This document shows, piece after piece, positions 16,983-28,180 of a stretch of 54,916 nucleotides of DNA. This DNA comes from Psychrobacillus sp. BL-248-WT-3 (lineage in GTDB: Bacteria; Bacillota; Bacilli; Bacillales_A; Planococcaceae), in contig NZ_JABAFC010000025.1 in NCBI RefSeq assembly GCF_012843435.1, forward strand, positions 1 to 54,916, given 5' to 3'. The position numbers were made by a program, and so were the translations under genes. Each line of letters begins with the position of its first letter. Position 1 is the stretch's first letter. Under the pieces are notes generated by a model that was given only the letters and a program-made list of their open reading frames with translations, was not told the DNA's origin and searched no databases.

Positions 16983-17046
16983 TTGCATTGTCTTTCAATA
17001 GTCTATATACTAGTCTTTGTGCAAAAAACAAACCGACCGTTCTGTT
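16983..17046 (+). promoter_or_regulatory. sigma-A promoter and candidate TetR operator of the second pump operon
   Basis: TTGCAT (16983-16988), 17-bp spacer, TATACT (17006-17011). Just downstream, AACAAACCG-AC-CGTTCTGTT (17027-17046) is an imperfect palindrome (7 of 9 matching pairs) in the early transcribed region, followed by AAAGGAG. It is a likely autoregulatory site for the TetR gene at 17066. Confidence 0.65.
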
Positions 17047-17065
17047 TTAGAAAGGAGTAAATAAG

Positions 17066-17641
17066 ATGCCCCCAGGGATGGAAACTAAACAGCACCTTAT
17101 CAAGACTGCAGGCCACTTATTTAGTTGTTATGGTTTTGAAGCGGTAAAAATCTCCACTATTATCAACGAAAGCAACACAACTAAAGGCGCCCTTTATCAT
17201 CACTTTCCGAACGGTAAGGAAGAGCTACTTCTTGCTGCTATCCAATATACAGGAGATTTGTTACTAAGTGATACAAAAAATCTATTGAACAAATCTGCTG
17301 ATCCTATTGAAATGTTATTAAATCAATTGAATATGATTGCTACGCAAATTGAGCAAAAGCATGAATTATATGGTGTTCCTATTGGTAATATTGCAGGAGA
17401 AATGGCTCTTAAAAACAATGAGATTCGTCTAGCCTGTGACCACGTTTTTAAAAGCTGGCAAAAATTAGTGAAAGAGAAGTTTATCGATTATGGTATGTCG
17501 GAAGAATGTGCAACTAATCTTGCCATAACATTAAACGCATTATTTGAAGGTGGGATATTGTTGAGCGTCACAAGTGCTTCTGGTGATCCATTAAGAGCTA
17601 TCGCCAAACAAATACCCAATTTAGTACCACCAAAACAGTAA
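17066..17641 (+). CDS. TetR-family regulator, LmrA/YxaF type
   Basis: The 191-residue protein has a TetR HTH at the N-terminus (TAGHLFSCYGFEAVKISTII, then ESNTTKGALYHHFPNGKEEL). The C-terminal domain resembles the LmrA/YxaF subgroup (GVPIGNIAGEMA, ALFEGGILLS), whose B. subtilis members control multidrug exporters. The ATG follows AAAGGAG at 8 nt. The exporter gene starts 24 bp downstream on the same strand, so repressor and pump are made from one autoregulated transcript. This differs from the divergent arrangement at 7915-10456. Confidence 0.87.
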   Translation: MPPGMETKQHLIKTAGHLFSCYGFEAVKISTIINESNTTKGALYHHFPNGKEELLLAAIQYTGDLLLSDTKNLLNKSADPIEMLLNQLNMIATQIEQKHELYGVPIGNIAGEMALKNNEIRLACDHVFKSWQKLVKEKFIDYGMSEECATNLAITLNALFEGGILLSVTSASGDPLRAIAKQIPNLVPPKQ

Positions 17642-17665
17642 TTTATAATAGAGAGTAGGATTTAC

Positions 17666-19078
17666 ATGTCACAACCAATTAAAAAATTACCTATACTTTC
17701 TGCATTCTTAATAGCGGGCTTTGTAGGTCTCTTCAGTGAAACAGCACTAAACATGGCATTAGGACAACTAACTGTCGAGCTAGGCGTTGAACATACAACG
17801 ATTCAATGGCTGACAACTGGCTTCCTGCTGACCCTAGGTATACTTGTACCGATTTCTGGATTGCTAATCCAAAAATTTACGACTCGTCAGCTATTCTTAA
17901 CCTCCTTAACATTTTCTATCGTAGGGACAATAATTGCAGGACTTGCGCCAACCTTTGCCTTCTTATTAATGGCACGTATTGTACAAGCAGTTGGTACTGC
18001 TATTCTATTACCTTTGATGTTTAATACGGTTCTATTAATCTTCCCAGTCGAAAAACGTGGATCCGCAATGGGTATCATGGGACTTGTTATTATGTTTGCA
18101 CCAGCAATCTCCCCTACCGTATCTGGAATAATTTTAGAATACTTAACTTGGCACTGGATTTTCTGGACGACACTGCCATTCCTTGTATTTGCTTTAGTTT
18201 TCGGCTATTTCTATATGCAAAATGTGAATGAACTAACTCATCCAAAGATTGATGTACTATCTGTTCTCTTCTCCAGTATTGGATTCGGAGGAATTGTGTA
18301 TGGCTTCAGTGTGGCAGGAGAAAATGGCTGGGGGAGTACTATTGTAATTGTTGCATTAGCTGCAGGTATAATCGGTCTAGCTCTATTCACTTGGCGCCAG
18401 CTGAACATGGAAAAACCAATGATCAATCTAGCAGTACTAAAATATCCTATGTTTGTACTTGGCCTAATCGCGGTATTTATCGCCTTTATGTGTATTCTTT
18501 CTACCATGATCTTGCTTCCACTTTACCTACAAACAGGCTTAGCTTTAGCAACATTCACAGCAGGACTTGTTCTATTGCCTGGTGGTGTTATTAACGGTAT
18601 TTTCTCACCTATTGTCGGAAAGCTATTTGACGACTATGGTGCAAAGGTTCTTGTAATGCCAGGATTTATTTTAATCGGTATTGCGTTCGTATTCTTTATG
18701 CAAATTGACCAACAAACTTCTCAACTTACGATAATCGTGCTTCATAGTGTTATGATGATTGGTGTATCGCTTGTTATGGCTCCGGCTCAAACAAATGGCT
18801 TAAACCAATTACCACGTCATTTATATCCAGATGGCACTGCATTAATGAACACGCTTCAGCAGGTATCTGGTGCAATCGGTACAGCAGTCGCAATTACAAT
18901 CATGTCCACTGCTCAAACTTCATTCATGAAGGAGGAAGGTACTACTATTCCTTCCATCGATTCATTTATCTATGGCGTGCAAACGTCTTTCAAATATGCT
19001 ATTGCATTAGCAGTAGTTGGTTTGATTTTATCGTTCTTTATCAAAGGGAAAAAACAGACGATCAACTCAAAAAATTAA
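17666..19078 (+). CDS. DHA2-family MFS multidrug exporter
   Basis: The 470-residue protein has 13-14 hydrophobic segments and DHA2 signatures: TIQWLTTGFLLTLGI, the loop QKFTTRQLFLTSL, MARIVQAVGTAILLPL, EKRGSAMGIMGL and motif C (APAISPTVSG). A conserved block MAPAQTNGLNQLPRHLYPDGTA occurs in the C-terminal half, nearly the same as in the exporter at 7915 (NGLNQLPTRLNPHGTA), so the two pumps are paralogues. It should act as a drug/H+ antiporter. The gene follows its TetR gene and ends in a perfect terminator. Confidence 0.87.
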   Translation: MSQPIKKLPILSAFLIAGFVGLFSETALNMALGQLTVELGVEHTTIQWLTTGFLLTLGILVPISGLLIQKFTTRQLFLTSLTFSIVGTIIAGLAPTFAFLLMARIVQAVGTAILLPLMFNTVLLIFPVEKRGSAMGIMGLVIMFAPAISPTVSGIILEYLTWHWIFWTTLPFLVFALVFGYFYMQNVNELTHPKIDVLSVLFSSIGFGGIVYGFSVAGENGWGSTIVIVALAAGIIGLALFTWRQLNMEKPMINLAVLKYPMFVLGLIAVFIAFMCILSTMILLPLYLQTGLALATFTAGLVLLPGGVINGIFSPIVGKLFDDYGAKVLVMPGFILIGIAFVFFMQIDQQTSQLTIIVLHSVMMIGVSLVMAPAQTNGLNQLPRHLYPDGTALMNTLQQVSGAIGTAVAITIMSTAQTSFMKEEGTTIPSIDSFIYGVQTSFKYAIALAVVGLILSFFIKGKKQTINSKN

Positions 19079-19088
19079 TCATGTCAAC

Positions 19089-19122
19089 AGCCTTCAAGCT
19101 TTCTTTGCTTGAAGGCTTTTTA
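19089..19122 (+). terminator. intrinsic terminator
   Basis: AGCCTTCAAGC and GCTTGAAGGCT form a perfect 11-bp stem around TTTCTTT, followed by TTTTTAA. Confidence 0.9.
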
Positions 19123-19280
19123 ATTGATTTTGTCTCTATCTCACACTTTTCGTAGGATAAGGATAAGTCATCCCCCCCTCCCAAAAGAGTATTTACTATT
19201 TCTGAAGCGTCTTAGGGATGCTACACTAATGTTAAACAAACAGCTTTATTCAAATGAACTTAAAGGAGAGATATATATAA

Positions 19281-19799
<519 letters not shown>

Positions 19800-19815
19800 A
19801 ATACCGAAGAAAAAA

Positions 19816-19850
19816 ATGAGCTAGGAATTTCACTTCCCAGCTCATCACTT
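19816..19850. terminator. hairpin terminator after paiA
   Basis: ATGAGCTaGGAA pairs with TTCCcAGCTCAT (one mismatch). An A6 run precedes it, so it would be a better terminator for the minus strand; on the plus strand it is followed only by CACTTTATA. Confidence 0.6.
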
Positions 19851-20066
19851 TATACATACTCCTTATTTCCTTCACCTAATAAATATACTTCTCCCAGATG
19901 AAAAATATCCGTGTTGTTTTGTTCCCCTTCCCACGTGCAATTCACTTCGCTAAAATGACTCTCTGATTATTATTTCTTATTTCGGGTAAATACTTTATAG
20001 AGTCTAGTAATCTAGAAAAATTCAAAGACTAGACTATAAGCAGTTGCCAGGAGGAAGAAAGAAATC

Positions 20067-21476
20067 ATGCAAAAACTTTTACTGACCTTAGTCATTTGGG
20101 CACTATGGGTTGTCTTTCCTACAGGTCCTATTGAAGCTAAGGCAGAAACATATACGATTACCCCATCCAGCGATACATACAATCATAAGTTCGAGAGCTA
20201 TTCTACATACAATTCTCATACGAAACATTATTATTTACTACGTTCCTATCTGGAACAGCTTGAAAAAATAAACGGTGGGACACTCATCATAGAAAAGGGC
20301 ACTTACACAGTATCCAATGTACTTTTTGTCCCTTCTAATGTAACGGTTAAATTAGAAGATGGCGCAAAGCTTGTTAATAGTGATAAAACTGGCACCTCTG
20401 AGCTCGATGCCGATAAATCACTTTTCCATCTTATCCGACCTTCATTAGGAAAAGAGGAAGGTGTCTATGGTAAGCACGAAGGTGAAAAAAATATCTCGTT
20501 CATTGGAGCAGGAACAGCGACCATGGATTTAAATTTTGATAAGGATGCAATTGCTATTATTGCAGGACATAATAAAAACATTAAAATTGAGAATATCCAT
20601 TTTACTAACATGTATTCTGGTCATTTCATCGAAATTGATGCCACAAGGAACGCTGTTATATCCAACAACAAGTTTATGAATTCAAAAGCCTCTCCAACTG
20701 AAATAAAAGAAGCCATTAATATCGATACCCCTGACAAGCTGACGAATGGCTGGAGCTCTAAATGGAGTAAATTCGACAAGACACCAAACACCAATATGCT
20801 AATAGAGGACAATGTCTTCTATGACTTAGACCGGGCAATCGGTACTCATAAATATTCGGGTGGTAAATATCACGATAATATTGTTATTAGAAATAATAAA
20901 ATAGAAAAAATGCGTCAGGATGCCATACGCGTCATGAACTGGAGCAACTCAACAATAGAATATAATATCATCAAAAATGTTGACCCAGGTGAATACAACT
21001 CGAATAGAGGAATTATGGCTAGTGGCGCCCTTAACCCTACCTTTCAAAACAATGTATTTATAGACCTACCGCGAGCAGTCCAATTTATCGCGTGGAAAAA
21101 CGATGATTCCGGATCTGAGTACGATATAACATATAATAAATTAATGGAGAATAATAAAGAGGTACTTAAAACAAACATCGTTTTTAACTCGGAGGAGGAC
21201 TTTATACGCATTAACCCTAAATTTAAGAAATATGATGCTGCCCATACGGAATTTATCCCTTTAAAAACAACACTATCTCCTGCATTACCTAAAGTATCTT
21301 CTCTCTCTCCAAAAATATGGGGTCTTATAGAAAAAAACAACGACGATAATGGATCAAATAATCCCTCTACCTTTTATGAAGATCTATTTACGGCAGAGTC
21401 CCTACCTTTATCTTTTCAGAGCTATAGGAGCATATATGAACGAAAAATGACAAATAAGCTAGAAATATTTAAATAG
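20067..21476 (+). CDS. secreted right-handed beta-helix (pectate-lyase-fold) protein
   Basis: The 469-residue protein has a signal peptide (MQKLLLTLVIWALWVVFPTG, cleavage near AKA-ETY). From about residue 80 to 400 it shows repeated beta-helix coils with N-N ladders: GTYTVSNVLFVPSNVTVKLEDG, NKNIKIENIHFTN, NAVISNNKFMNS, NIVIRNNKIEKM and SNSTIEYNIIKN. These are PbH1 repeats of the pectate-lyase/NosD type, usually acting on polysaccharides. No lyase Asp/Lys/Arg triad can be assigned with confidence. The ATG follows CAGGAGGAAG. A further 45 residues after the helix are low complexity, and there is no wall anchor, so the protein is probably released. Confidence 0.75.
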   Translation: MQKLLLTLVIWALWVVFPTGPIEAKAETYTITPSSDTYNHKFESYSTYNSHTKHYYLLRSYLEQLEKINGGTLIIEKGTYTVSNVLFVPSNVTVKLEDGAKLVNSDKTGTSELDADKSLFHLIRPSLGKEEGVYGKHEGEKNISFIGAGTATMDLNFDKDAIAIIAGHNKNIKIENIHFTNMYSGHFIEIDATRNAVISNNKFMNSKASPTEIKEAINIDTPDKLTNGWSSKWSKFDKTPNTNMLIEDNVFYDLDRAIGTHKYSGGKYHDNIVIRNNKIEKMRQDAIRVMNWSNSTIEYNIIKNVDPGEYNSNRGIMASGALNPTFQNNVFIDLPRAVQFIAWKNDDSGSEYDITYNKLMENNKEVLKTNIVFNSEEDFIRINPKFKKYDAAHTEFIPLKTTLSPALPKVSSLSPKIWGLIEKNNDDNGSNNPSTFYEDLFTAESLPLSFQSYRSIYERKMTNKLEIFK

Positions 21477-21614
21477 ACATCCAGATTTGTATCACGTAAT
21501 TTGAGAATTCCTTATATTTCAATACTCATAAAACCTTAAGATTTATCCTAATATCCCCTTAAGATTTATTGGTTACCATAAACTTACCAATTAATTTTAG
21601 GAGGTTACGTTCTC

Positions 21615-23027
21615 ATGGATTTAATAAGTATAGTGTCTGGTCTTTTGCCGTATGTAAAATATTCTATTTTTATTTTCATTGCCTTAATCATTGGGTTTTT
21701 CCTTTTTAAAAAGGTTTATCTGGGGAAAAAACTAATACGTCTGTCCAAATTTATTTTAATCCCTTTACTGATTTGCTGGGGAACCGTCGTATTAGGGATC
21801 ACTACTTTAAGTAGGCCTGCAATGTTTACTGGCCAATTTAATCCTAGTCTGTTCAGTAGCTATGTGAATGCCTGGAACAAATGGTCCATGCCTGAATTAC
21901 AGTTAATCCTCTTTAATATGTTAATGTTTGTTCCATTAGGTGTTTTATTGCCGTTGATCCATCCAAAAATGAAACGGTTCTGGAGAGTATTCATTATTTC
22001 GATTGTATTTACTCTTTGTATAGAAATATTCCAGTACATTTCTGGTAAAGGGATCTTTGAATTTGACGACCTTCTGCATAATACAATCGGAAGTCTAGCA
22101 GGTTACTTTTTAGTAATGGCCATCATGACAAGCATCGAGCAACGAAAGTTAAAACTAGCTCCAATTGTAAAAGCATTTGCTATTCCACTAATTTTTGTTC
22201 TGTTATTCGGTATAGCAAGTGTTGTATATAATGCACAAGAGTTTGGAAACCTGGCATTTAAGCCTGTACAAAAACAAAGTATGGAGCAAATTGATGTGCA
22301 ACTAGAGACACAGCTATCTAACAAATCGACTAATGCTTGTATGTACCACAATTCAGATGTTAGAGATATTAATAATTTTAAAACAGTCTCACAATCCATC
22401 TCCGATCAATTTGCTTTACAACAGCACGGTGGTATACGAATGGAAGGGGAAAATCGCCAGCTACAGCTGATAGATGAGGAAGGTGAATTCTATTACTTAA
22501 CTTATTTCATGTCCAATGGTTCATGGTCCTTTTCATCTGATGCTTATAGCGAAGAGGTTCCAAAAGTAGACATAGAACAGCAAAAACGGTCTATGGAAGA
22601 TTGGTTAGAAAATGAAGGTTTATTCCCTAGTAATGCTACCTATCAGAAGCAAGATGAACGTACCATTCGTTGGGATTTAGAAAAGCGAGAGAATGTACAA
22701 TCTACATGTGAGGATTTTTCTCAAGGATTTATCGTAGTTAACCTTTCTGATAAACAAACTCCTGATAGCATCATTTATGACGTGAGTGATAATAAATTGG
22801 TTAGGGAGAAGGAAGTTATATCCCAACAGGAAGCATATAAGGCATTACTAAATGGGGAGTTTAGCTTATTCAATCCTCTACAAAAAGGAGATAAGTTAAC
22901 GATAACGGATGTTCGCATAGACTATACTTATGATACTAAAGGTTATTATCAGCCTGTATATGTATTCAATGGTAATGTGAATGATCCAGATTCTACTGTT
23001 GAAATTCTGATACCAGCTATTAATTAA
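21615..23027 (+). CDS. VanZ-family membrane protein with extracytoplasmic C-terminal domain
   Basis: The first 200 residues hold about five membrane segments with the VanZ signature: NMLMFVPLGVLLPLIHPK, CIEIFQYISGKGIFEFDDLLHNTIGSLAGY. VanZ homologues are linked with teicoplanin resistance and cell-envelope properties, but most have no proven function. Residues about 205-470, after the last membrane segment, form a soluble domain, probably outside the membrane, with a pair of PepSY-like folds (ISQQEAYKALLNGEFSL, then VRIDYTYDTKGYYQPVYVF) like those in YycH/YycI or GerM-type proteins. That extension makes it longer than a plain VanZ (about 160-200 residues). The ATG follows AGGAGGT. A perfect terminator follows the stop. 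Confidence 0.78.
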   Translation: MDLISIVSGLLPYVKYSIFIFIALIIGFFLFKKVYLGKKLIRLSKFILIPLLICWGTVVLGITTLSRPAMFTGQFNPSLFSSYVNAWNKWSMPELQLILFNMLMFVPLGVLLPLIHPKMKRFWRVFIISIVFTLCIEIFQYISGKGIFEFDDLLHNTIGSLAGYFLVMAIMTSIEQRKLKLAPIVKAFAIPLIFVLLFGIASVVYNAQEFGNLAFKPVQKQSMEQIDVQLETQLSNKSTNACMYHNSDVRDINNFKTVSQSISDQFALQQHGGIRMEGENRQLQLIDEEGEFYYLTYFMSNGSWSFSSDAYSEEVPKVDIEQQKRSMEDWLENEGLFPSNATYQKQDERTIRWDLEKRENVQSTCEDFSQGFIVVNLSDKQTPDSIIYDVSDNKLVREKEVISQQEAYKALLNGEFSLFNPLQKGDKLTITDVRIDYTYDTKGYYQPVYVFNGNVNDPDSTVEILIPAIN

Positions 23028-23028
23028 T

Positions 23029-23074
23029 AAAACAGCACTTACTCTAGCAGAATAAAGTAAGTGCTGTTTTAGTT
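23029..23074. terminator. bidirectional intrinsic terminator
   Basis: AAAACAGCACTTAC and GTAAGTGCTGTTTT form a perfect 14-bp stem between convergent genes, with T- and A-rich flanks. Confidence 0.88.
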
Positions 23075-23080
23075 TAGATA

Positions 23081-23551
23081 TTAAATTTTAGTGTGATTGT
23101 TTCCATTACTGCCATCTACCACTTCTTCTCCCGCTTCTTTCACTTTTCCACTTATTTCTTTTATATCAGACGTGATCTCTTTAGCACTTGAAATAATCCC
23201 ACTTGAATCTTCCTTTACTTGACTAACTGGTGCAAGAATGTTCTCGTTCACTTTTTCATATAGAGATTGTGCGTCGTTTATTGCGTCTTTCAGAACCGTA
23301 GAGGCAGATTTCAGTCGCTCTTGTAGATCGTTTTTCACTTCTCCTGGATTGTTTCTAACTTGGCTATACATATCCAATGTTGAGTCTTTCACGTTTTTAG
23401 TTGTGGATGTTACTTTGTTTCGTGTATTGGAATCAAGCATTGCAATAGCCGCACCGATAACAGCCCCCACTACCAAGCCCTTTAAAAGCTTTCCATTTTT
23501 TTCTTCCTCGGTATTAGTCATTCCGTTGTTATACGTAGCAATTTGTGTCAT
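23081..23551 (-). CDS. YtxH-like membrane-anchored general stress protein
   Basis: The protein has one hydrophobic segment with a glycine zipper (LLKGLVVGAVIGAAIAML, residues about 23-40), then a long charged helical region (RNKVTSTTKNVKDSTLDMYS, LQERLKSASTVLKDAINDA), the layout of YtxH/YhaH proteins that are often general-stress induced. No enzymatic motif is visible. The true start is most likely the ATG at 23551, 8 nt from AGGAGG; a TTG directly before it would be only 5 nt away. It is monocistronic and faces the VanZ gene across a shared terminator. No sigma-B promoter was identified. Confidence 0.78.
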   Translation of the reverse strand: MTQIATYNNGMTNTEEEKNGKLLKGLVVGAVIGAAIAMLDSNTRNKVTSTTKNVKDSTLDMYSQVRNNPGEVKNDLQERLKSASTVLKDAINDAQSLYEKVNENILAPVSQVKEDSSGIISSAKEITSDIKEISGKVKEAGEEVVDGSNGNNHTKI

Positions 23552-23702
23552 CAATTATTCCTCCTGTCTGTTTTTTGAAATTTGTTTCCTTACTACTTTA
23601 AGTGCCCTTTTTTCTTTTGTTTAAACTATTTGATTAAATTTCAATTCCTTTTATCAGCTAATTAACGTACTCTCTACAAATGAAGGAAAAAGTAGCAAGA
23701 AA

Positions 23703-23746
23703 TAAAAAAAGCTTCCCACTAGTTATTACAACTAATGAGAAGCTTC
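23703..23746 (-). terminator. intrinsic terminator of groESL
   Basis: On the minus strand AAGCTTCTCATTAGTT pairs imperfectly with AACTAGTGGGAAGCTT, followed by TTTTTATT. It lies 83 bp past the groEL stop. Confidence 0.75.
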
Positions 23747-23828
23747 TATTTTTAAACGATCCTATATGTTAATCTCTAAACTTCACTTCACATCGTAACC
23801 CTTATGAATCATGGGTTAACAAGGCTTA

Positions 23829-25490
<1,662 letters not shown>

Positions 25491-25503
25491 TTAATTTCTT
25501 TTA

Positions 25504-25788
25504 TTAGCCGATTACAGCAAGAATATCGCTTTCGCGTAAGATTAAATAGTCGTGGCCTTCATATTTTACTTCAGTTCCAGCATATTTAGAGAAGATAATA
25601 CGGTCCCCTTCTGTTACGTCTAATTCAACGCGGTTTCCGTTTTCTAGTACTCGTCCAGTACCTACTGCAACGACTTTACCTTCTTGTGGTTTCTCTTTAG
25701 CAGAGTCTGGAAGTACGATGCCAGATGCTGTTTTTTCCTCAGCTTCGATTAATTCGATTACAATACGATCACCTAATGGTCTTAACAA
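25504..25788 (-). CDS. groES: co-chaperonin GroES
   Basis: The 94-residue protein matches GroES throughout: [14 protein letters not shown], the mobile loop [21 protein letters not shown] and [15 protein letters not shown]...[14 protein letters not shown]. It caps the GroEL ring. Translation starts at TTG (25788), 9 nt after GGGAGG; B. subtilis groES, as I recall, also uses TTG. It is the first gene of the operon and is preceded by a perfect CIRCE element, so HrcA represses it until heat stress. Confidence 0.98.
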   Translation of the reverse strand: MLRPLGDRIVIELIEAEEKTASGIVLPDSAKEKPQEGKVVAVGTGRVLENGNRVELDVTEGDRIIFSKYAGTEVKYEGHDYLILRESDILAVIG

Positions 25789-25828
25789 GTGAAACTACCT
25801 CCCTAAAATAAGTTGAATTTAATATTTA

Positions 25829-25855
25829 TTAGCACTCTCACACTTTGAGTGCTAA
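25829..25855. promoter_or_regulatory. CIRCE operator (HrcA binding site) of groESL
   Basis: TTAGCACTC-N9-GAGTGCTAA, a perfect match to the consensus, 40 bp upstream of groES in the expected transcript leader. Confidence 0.98.
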
Positions 25856-25865
25856 CACACTTATA

Positions 25866-25894
25866 ATAATAATTAAACTATGGAAATTTTGCAA
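25866..25894 (-). promoter_or_regulatory. sigma-A promoter of groESL
   Basis: On the minus strand, TTGCAA (25894-25889), 17-bp spacer, TATTAT (25871-25866), placing transcription start just before CIRCE. The remaining 230 bp up to ydiL hold a weak inverted repeat (CTTGC...GCAAG near 25963-25982) and no gene. Confidence 0.7.
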
Positions 25895-26130
25895 GTCAGA
25901 ACCTAAACTTTTTTTAAAATTTTATTATCTTTTTTCTCCTCTTAGATCATGAGTATTTCACCTTGCCCTTGTGCGAAAGCAAGTCCCTTTTAAATACTAA
26001 AACTATCCAAGAATAAAATAGCTAACAAGCGATTTTATTTTAGTTTTCCATTACAATAAGGCTAGCACATATAATAATTACCAGTATGCTATGCAATAGA
26101 ATCTTTATAGAAGACGGAAAGGATATTTAG

Positions 26131-26850
26131 ATGAAAAAACAACAAACAGCCTTATACATATTAATCACCTACTGTGTCATGCAGCTCTCCGGAATCATCT
26201 TTGCTTCTCTGCTATTTATGGTTTTTAAATACTATAACCTGGAAAATCCTATGTTACTGGCTAACGGCTGGTGGACTTTCATCGGAATGGGGACTGCAAC
26301 AATCATCACTTTACTTATCATCCGAAAAGACAAGAGCTTTATCCGACCTTTAAAGGGACTAGCTTCGAGCACACTCAAATCAGTTGCCTGGGGAGTTTTG
26401 GGATTCATAATGGTTTTGTACGGTCAGGCCCTTGCTGCTAATATTGAGATCAAGTTTTTTGGAATCGAGCCCGGTTCTGAAAATACACAAGATTTCATGG
26501 AACTAGCTAGTTCGGTGCCCTTTGTTTTTTTCTCTATCGTATTCTTTGCCCCAATCTTAGAAGAGCTCATCTTCCGTCGTATCATTTTCGGAACATTATT
26601 ACCTAAAACAAACTTCTTTGTAGCAGCACTTATAAGCTCACTGTCCTTTGCAGTCATCCATTTTGAGTTTACGCACATACTAATATATGCTGTGTCTGGT
26701 TTTATATTCGCATTCATTTATTATAAAACTAAAAGAATCATCACTTCTATTATTGCCCATATGCTTTTAAATGGATTCGTAGTAATTGCACAACTATATA
26801 ATGAAGAAATAATTAACTTCTTTGAAAGATTAGCAGAAATGTTGCAATAA
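26131..26850 (+). CDS. ydiL: CPBP-family intramembrane metalloprotease (CAAX protease), YdiL
   Basis: The 239-residue protein has about seven hydrophobic segments and the CPBP/ABI catalytic motifs: EELIFRR (Glu144, Glu145, Arg149), FAVIHF (His177) and HMLLNG (His210, Asn214). These residues would hold a metal within the membrane. The substrate is unknown. The identity as YdiL rests on length and place: in B. subtilis ydiL lies next to groESL on the opposite strand, as here. It is divergent from groESL, has AAAGGA before the ATG and is followed 12 bp later by a GNAT gene, so the two form an operon. Confidence 0.85.
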   Translation: MKKQQTALYILITYCVMQLSGIIFASLLFMVFKYYNLENPMLLANGWWTFIGMGTATIITLLIIRKDKSFIRPLKGLASSTLKSVAWGVLGFIMVLYGQALAANIEIKFFGIEPGSENTQDFMELASSVPFVFFSIVFFAPILEELIFRRIIFGTLLPKTNFFVAALISSLSFAVIHFEFTHILIYAVSGFIFAFIYYKTKRIITSIIAHMLLNGFVVIAQLYNEEIINFFERLAEMLQ

Positions 26851-26862
26851 GGAGGAATCATT

Positions 26863-27420
26863 ATGACTTTTTCATTTACGAAGTTTCCTATAATAGAAAC
26901 AGAAAGACTTATTCTCCGAAAGGCAACTGAACAAGATTCAGACTACATTTTAAAATTGTATGCCAATGAAAATGTTGTGCAGCATATGCCACTCGATCCG
27001 TTTACTTCTATTGAAGATGCAAAAGGCGAGATTAGTTGGTACGAGAAAATATTTTCGGAGCAAACTGGTTTGCGTTGGGTAATAGAAGAGAAGGTAAACA
27101 AAAAAGTGATTGGTACGTGTGGCTATTTAAACTATGAGGTTGAACACAATCGGATAGAAATAGGCTATGACCTCTCCCCTGAATCATGGGGAAAGGGAAT
27201 TATGACGGAGACACTAAAGGCTGTTATTCACTTTGCCTTTTCAGAGTTAAATGTAAACAAAATTGAAGCTCAAATCACGTCAGAAAACGATGCCTCCCTT
27301 CACCTAGTAAGTAAGCTAGGCTTTCACAGAGATGGTGTTCTAAGGGAACATGAATTTGAAAAGGGACGCTATATCGACCTTGTCATTTATTCCCTCCTGA
27401 AAAGCGAATATACAAAGTAA
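26863..27420 (+). CDS. GNAT acetyltransferase, RimJ/RimL type
   Basis: The 185-residue protein has the RimJ/RimL-type GNAT layout: ETERLILRKATEQDSDYI at the start, RIEIGYDLSPESWGKGIMTET with the acetyl-CoA loop, and the C-terminal ITSENDASLHLVSKLGFHRDG...YIDLVIYSLL. It probably acetylates the N-terminal amine of a protein, or a small molecule. The ATG has AAGGAGG at ideal spacing, 12 bp after the ydiL stop. A perfect 12-bp terminator follows. Confidence 0.85.
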   Translation: MTFSFTKFPIIETERLILRKATEQDSDYILKLYANENVVQHMPLDPFTSIEDAKGEISWYEKIFSEQTGLRWVIEEKVNKKVIGTCGYLNYEVEHNRIEIGYDLSPESWGKGIMTETLKAVIHFAFSELNVNKIEAQITSENDASLHLVSKLGFHRDGVLREHEFEKGRYIDLVIYSLLKSEYTK

Positions 27421-27453
27421 GCCTTCGACTAAATTAGAGTCGAAGGCTTTTTC
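27419..27453 (+). terminator. intrinsic terminator
   Basis: AAGCCTTCGACT and AGTCGAAGGCTT form a perfect 12-bp stem, followed by TTTTC; the stem begins at the stop codon. Confidence 0.88.
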
Positions 27454-27500
27454 AGATGAATGGAGAAGTTTGATATCCTTGCTAGTTTTTATTTGTCGAC

Positions 27501-27546
27501 TCCCCCATTTGCCTGTCGGGGCAGGGATAGGCGCCTACGCTTTTCT
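27501..27546. repeat. solo right half of the palindromic repeat seen at 1-375
   Basis: CCCATTTGCCTGTCGGGGCA and the following GGGATAGGCGC..ACGCTTTTCT match the right half of the units at 1-375. The left half is absent. The fragment abuts the rex stop codon, just as the full array abuts the FMN reductase stop. Confidence 0.8.
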
Positions 27547-28180
27547 AGATATCGTTTCGAATCATATAGATTAGTGTTTGAAGTTCTACGGAAAGGTCAA
27601 TCGTATGTACGCGTATCTCGTCTGGTGTGCTTATAGGAACAGGCGTAAAGTTTAATATTCCTTTTACATCCGAGCCAACTAGGAGGTTTGCCACTTCTTG
27701 AGCAGAACGGCTTGGTAGAGTGAAGATTACTAATTCAATTCCATATTCCTTAAGTTTTTCTAGCATTACACTGGAATGAAAAACTGGAATATCACTGATG
27801 ATCGTTCCTTCGAGTGGTGCCTTCGTATCAAATGCTACTACTATTCTAGTGTTATGGTTTTTTTGAAAGTTATATTTAACAAAAGCTGTACCTAAGCTAC
27901 CAACACCTATCAAGGCAACTTTAGCCGCTTCGTCTTGGTCCAGTGTCTTCCGGAAGAATTCTAGAAGGTGTGGTACATCGTAGCCATAGCCTTTCTTACC
28001 TAATGCACCAAAATGAGAAAAGTCTCTACGGATGGTCGCCGAGTCGATTTTCATCGCTTCACTTAGCTGTTGGGATGAAATACGTTTATGCTCTGCATTG
28101 TGAAAGCTTTGTAAAAATCTATAATATAAAGGAAGTCGTTTCATTGTCGCTTGAGGAATGCGAGGTACATCACGTTTCAT
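27545..28180 (-). CDS. rex: redox-sensing transcriptional repressor Rex
   Basis: The 211-residue protein matches Rex over its length. The N-terminal winged helix has RLPLYYRFLQ and DSATIRRDFSHFGALGKKGYGYDV; the Rossmann domain (from about 85) has the NADH-binding GVGSLGTAF; the C-terminal helix that swaps in the dimer is DLSVELQTLIYMI. Rex senses the NADH/NAD+ ratio and represses fermentation and anaerobic genes. The ATG follows AGGAGG at 7 nt. Position between ydiL and ydiF agrees with B. subtilis, although moaC and the tat genes usually found here are absent. Confidence 0.96.
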   Translation of the reverse strand: MKRDVPRIPQATMKRLPLYYRFLQSFHNAEHKRISSQQLSEAMKIDSATIRRDFSHFGALGKKGYGYDVPHLLEFFRKTLDQDEAAKVALIGVGSLGTAFVKYNFQKNHNTRIVVAFDTKAPLEGTIISDIPVFHSSVMLEKLKEYGIELVIFTLPSRSAQEVANLLVGSDVKGILNFTPVPISTPDEIRVHTIDLSVELQTLIYMIRNDI

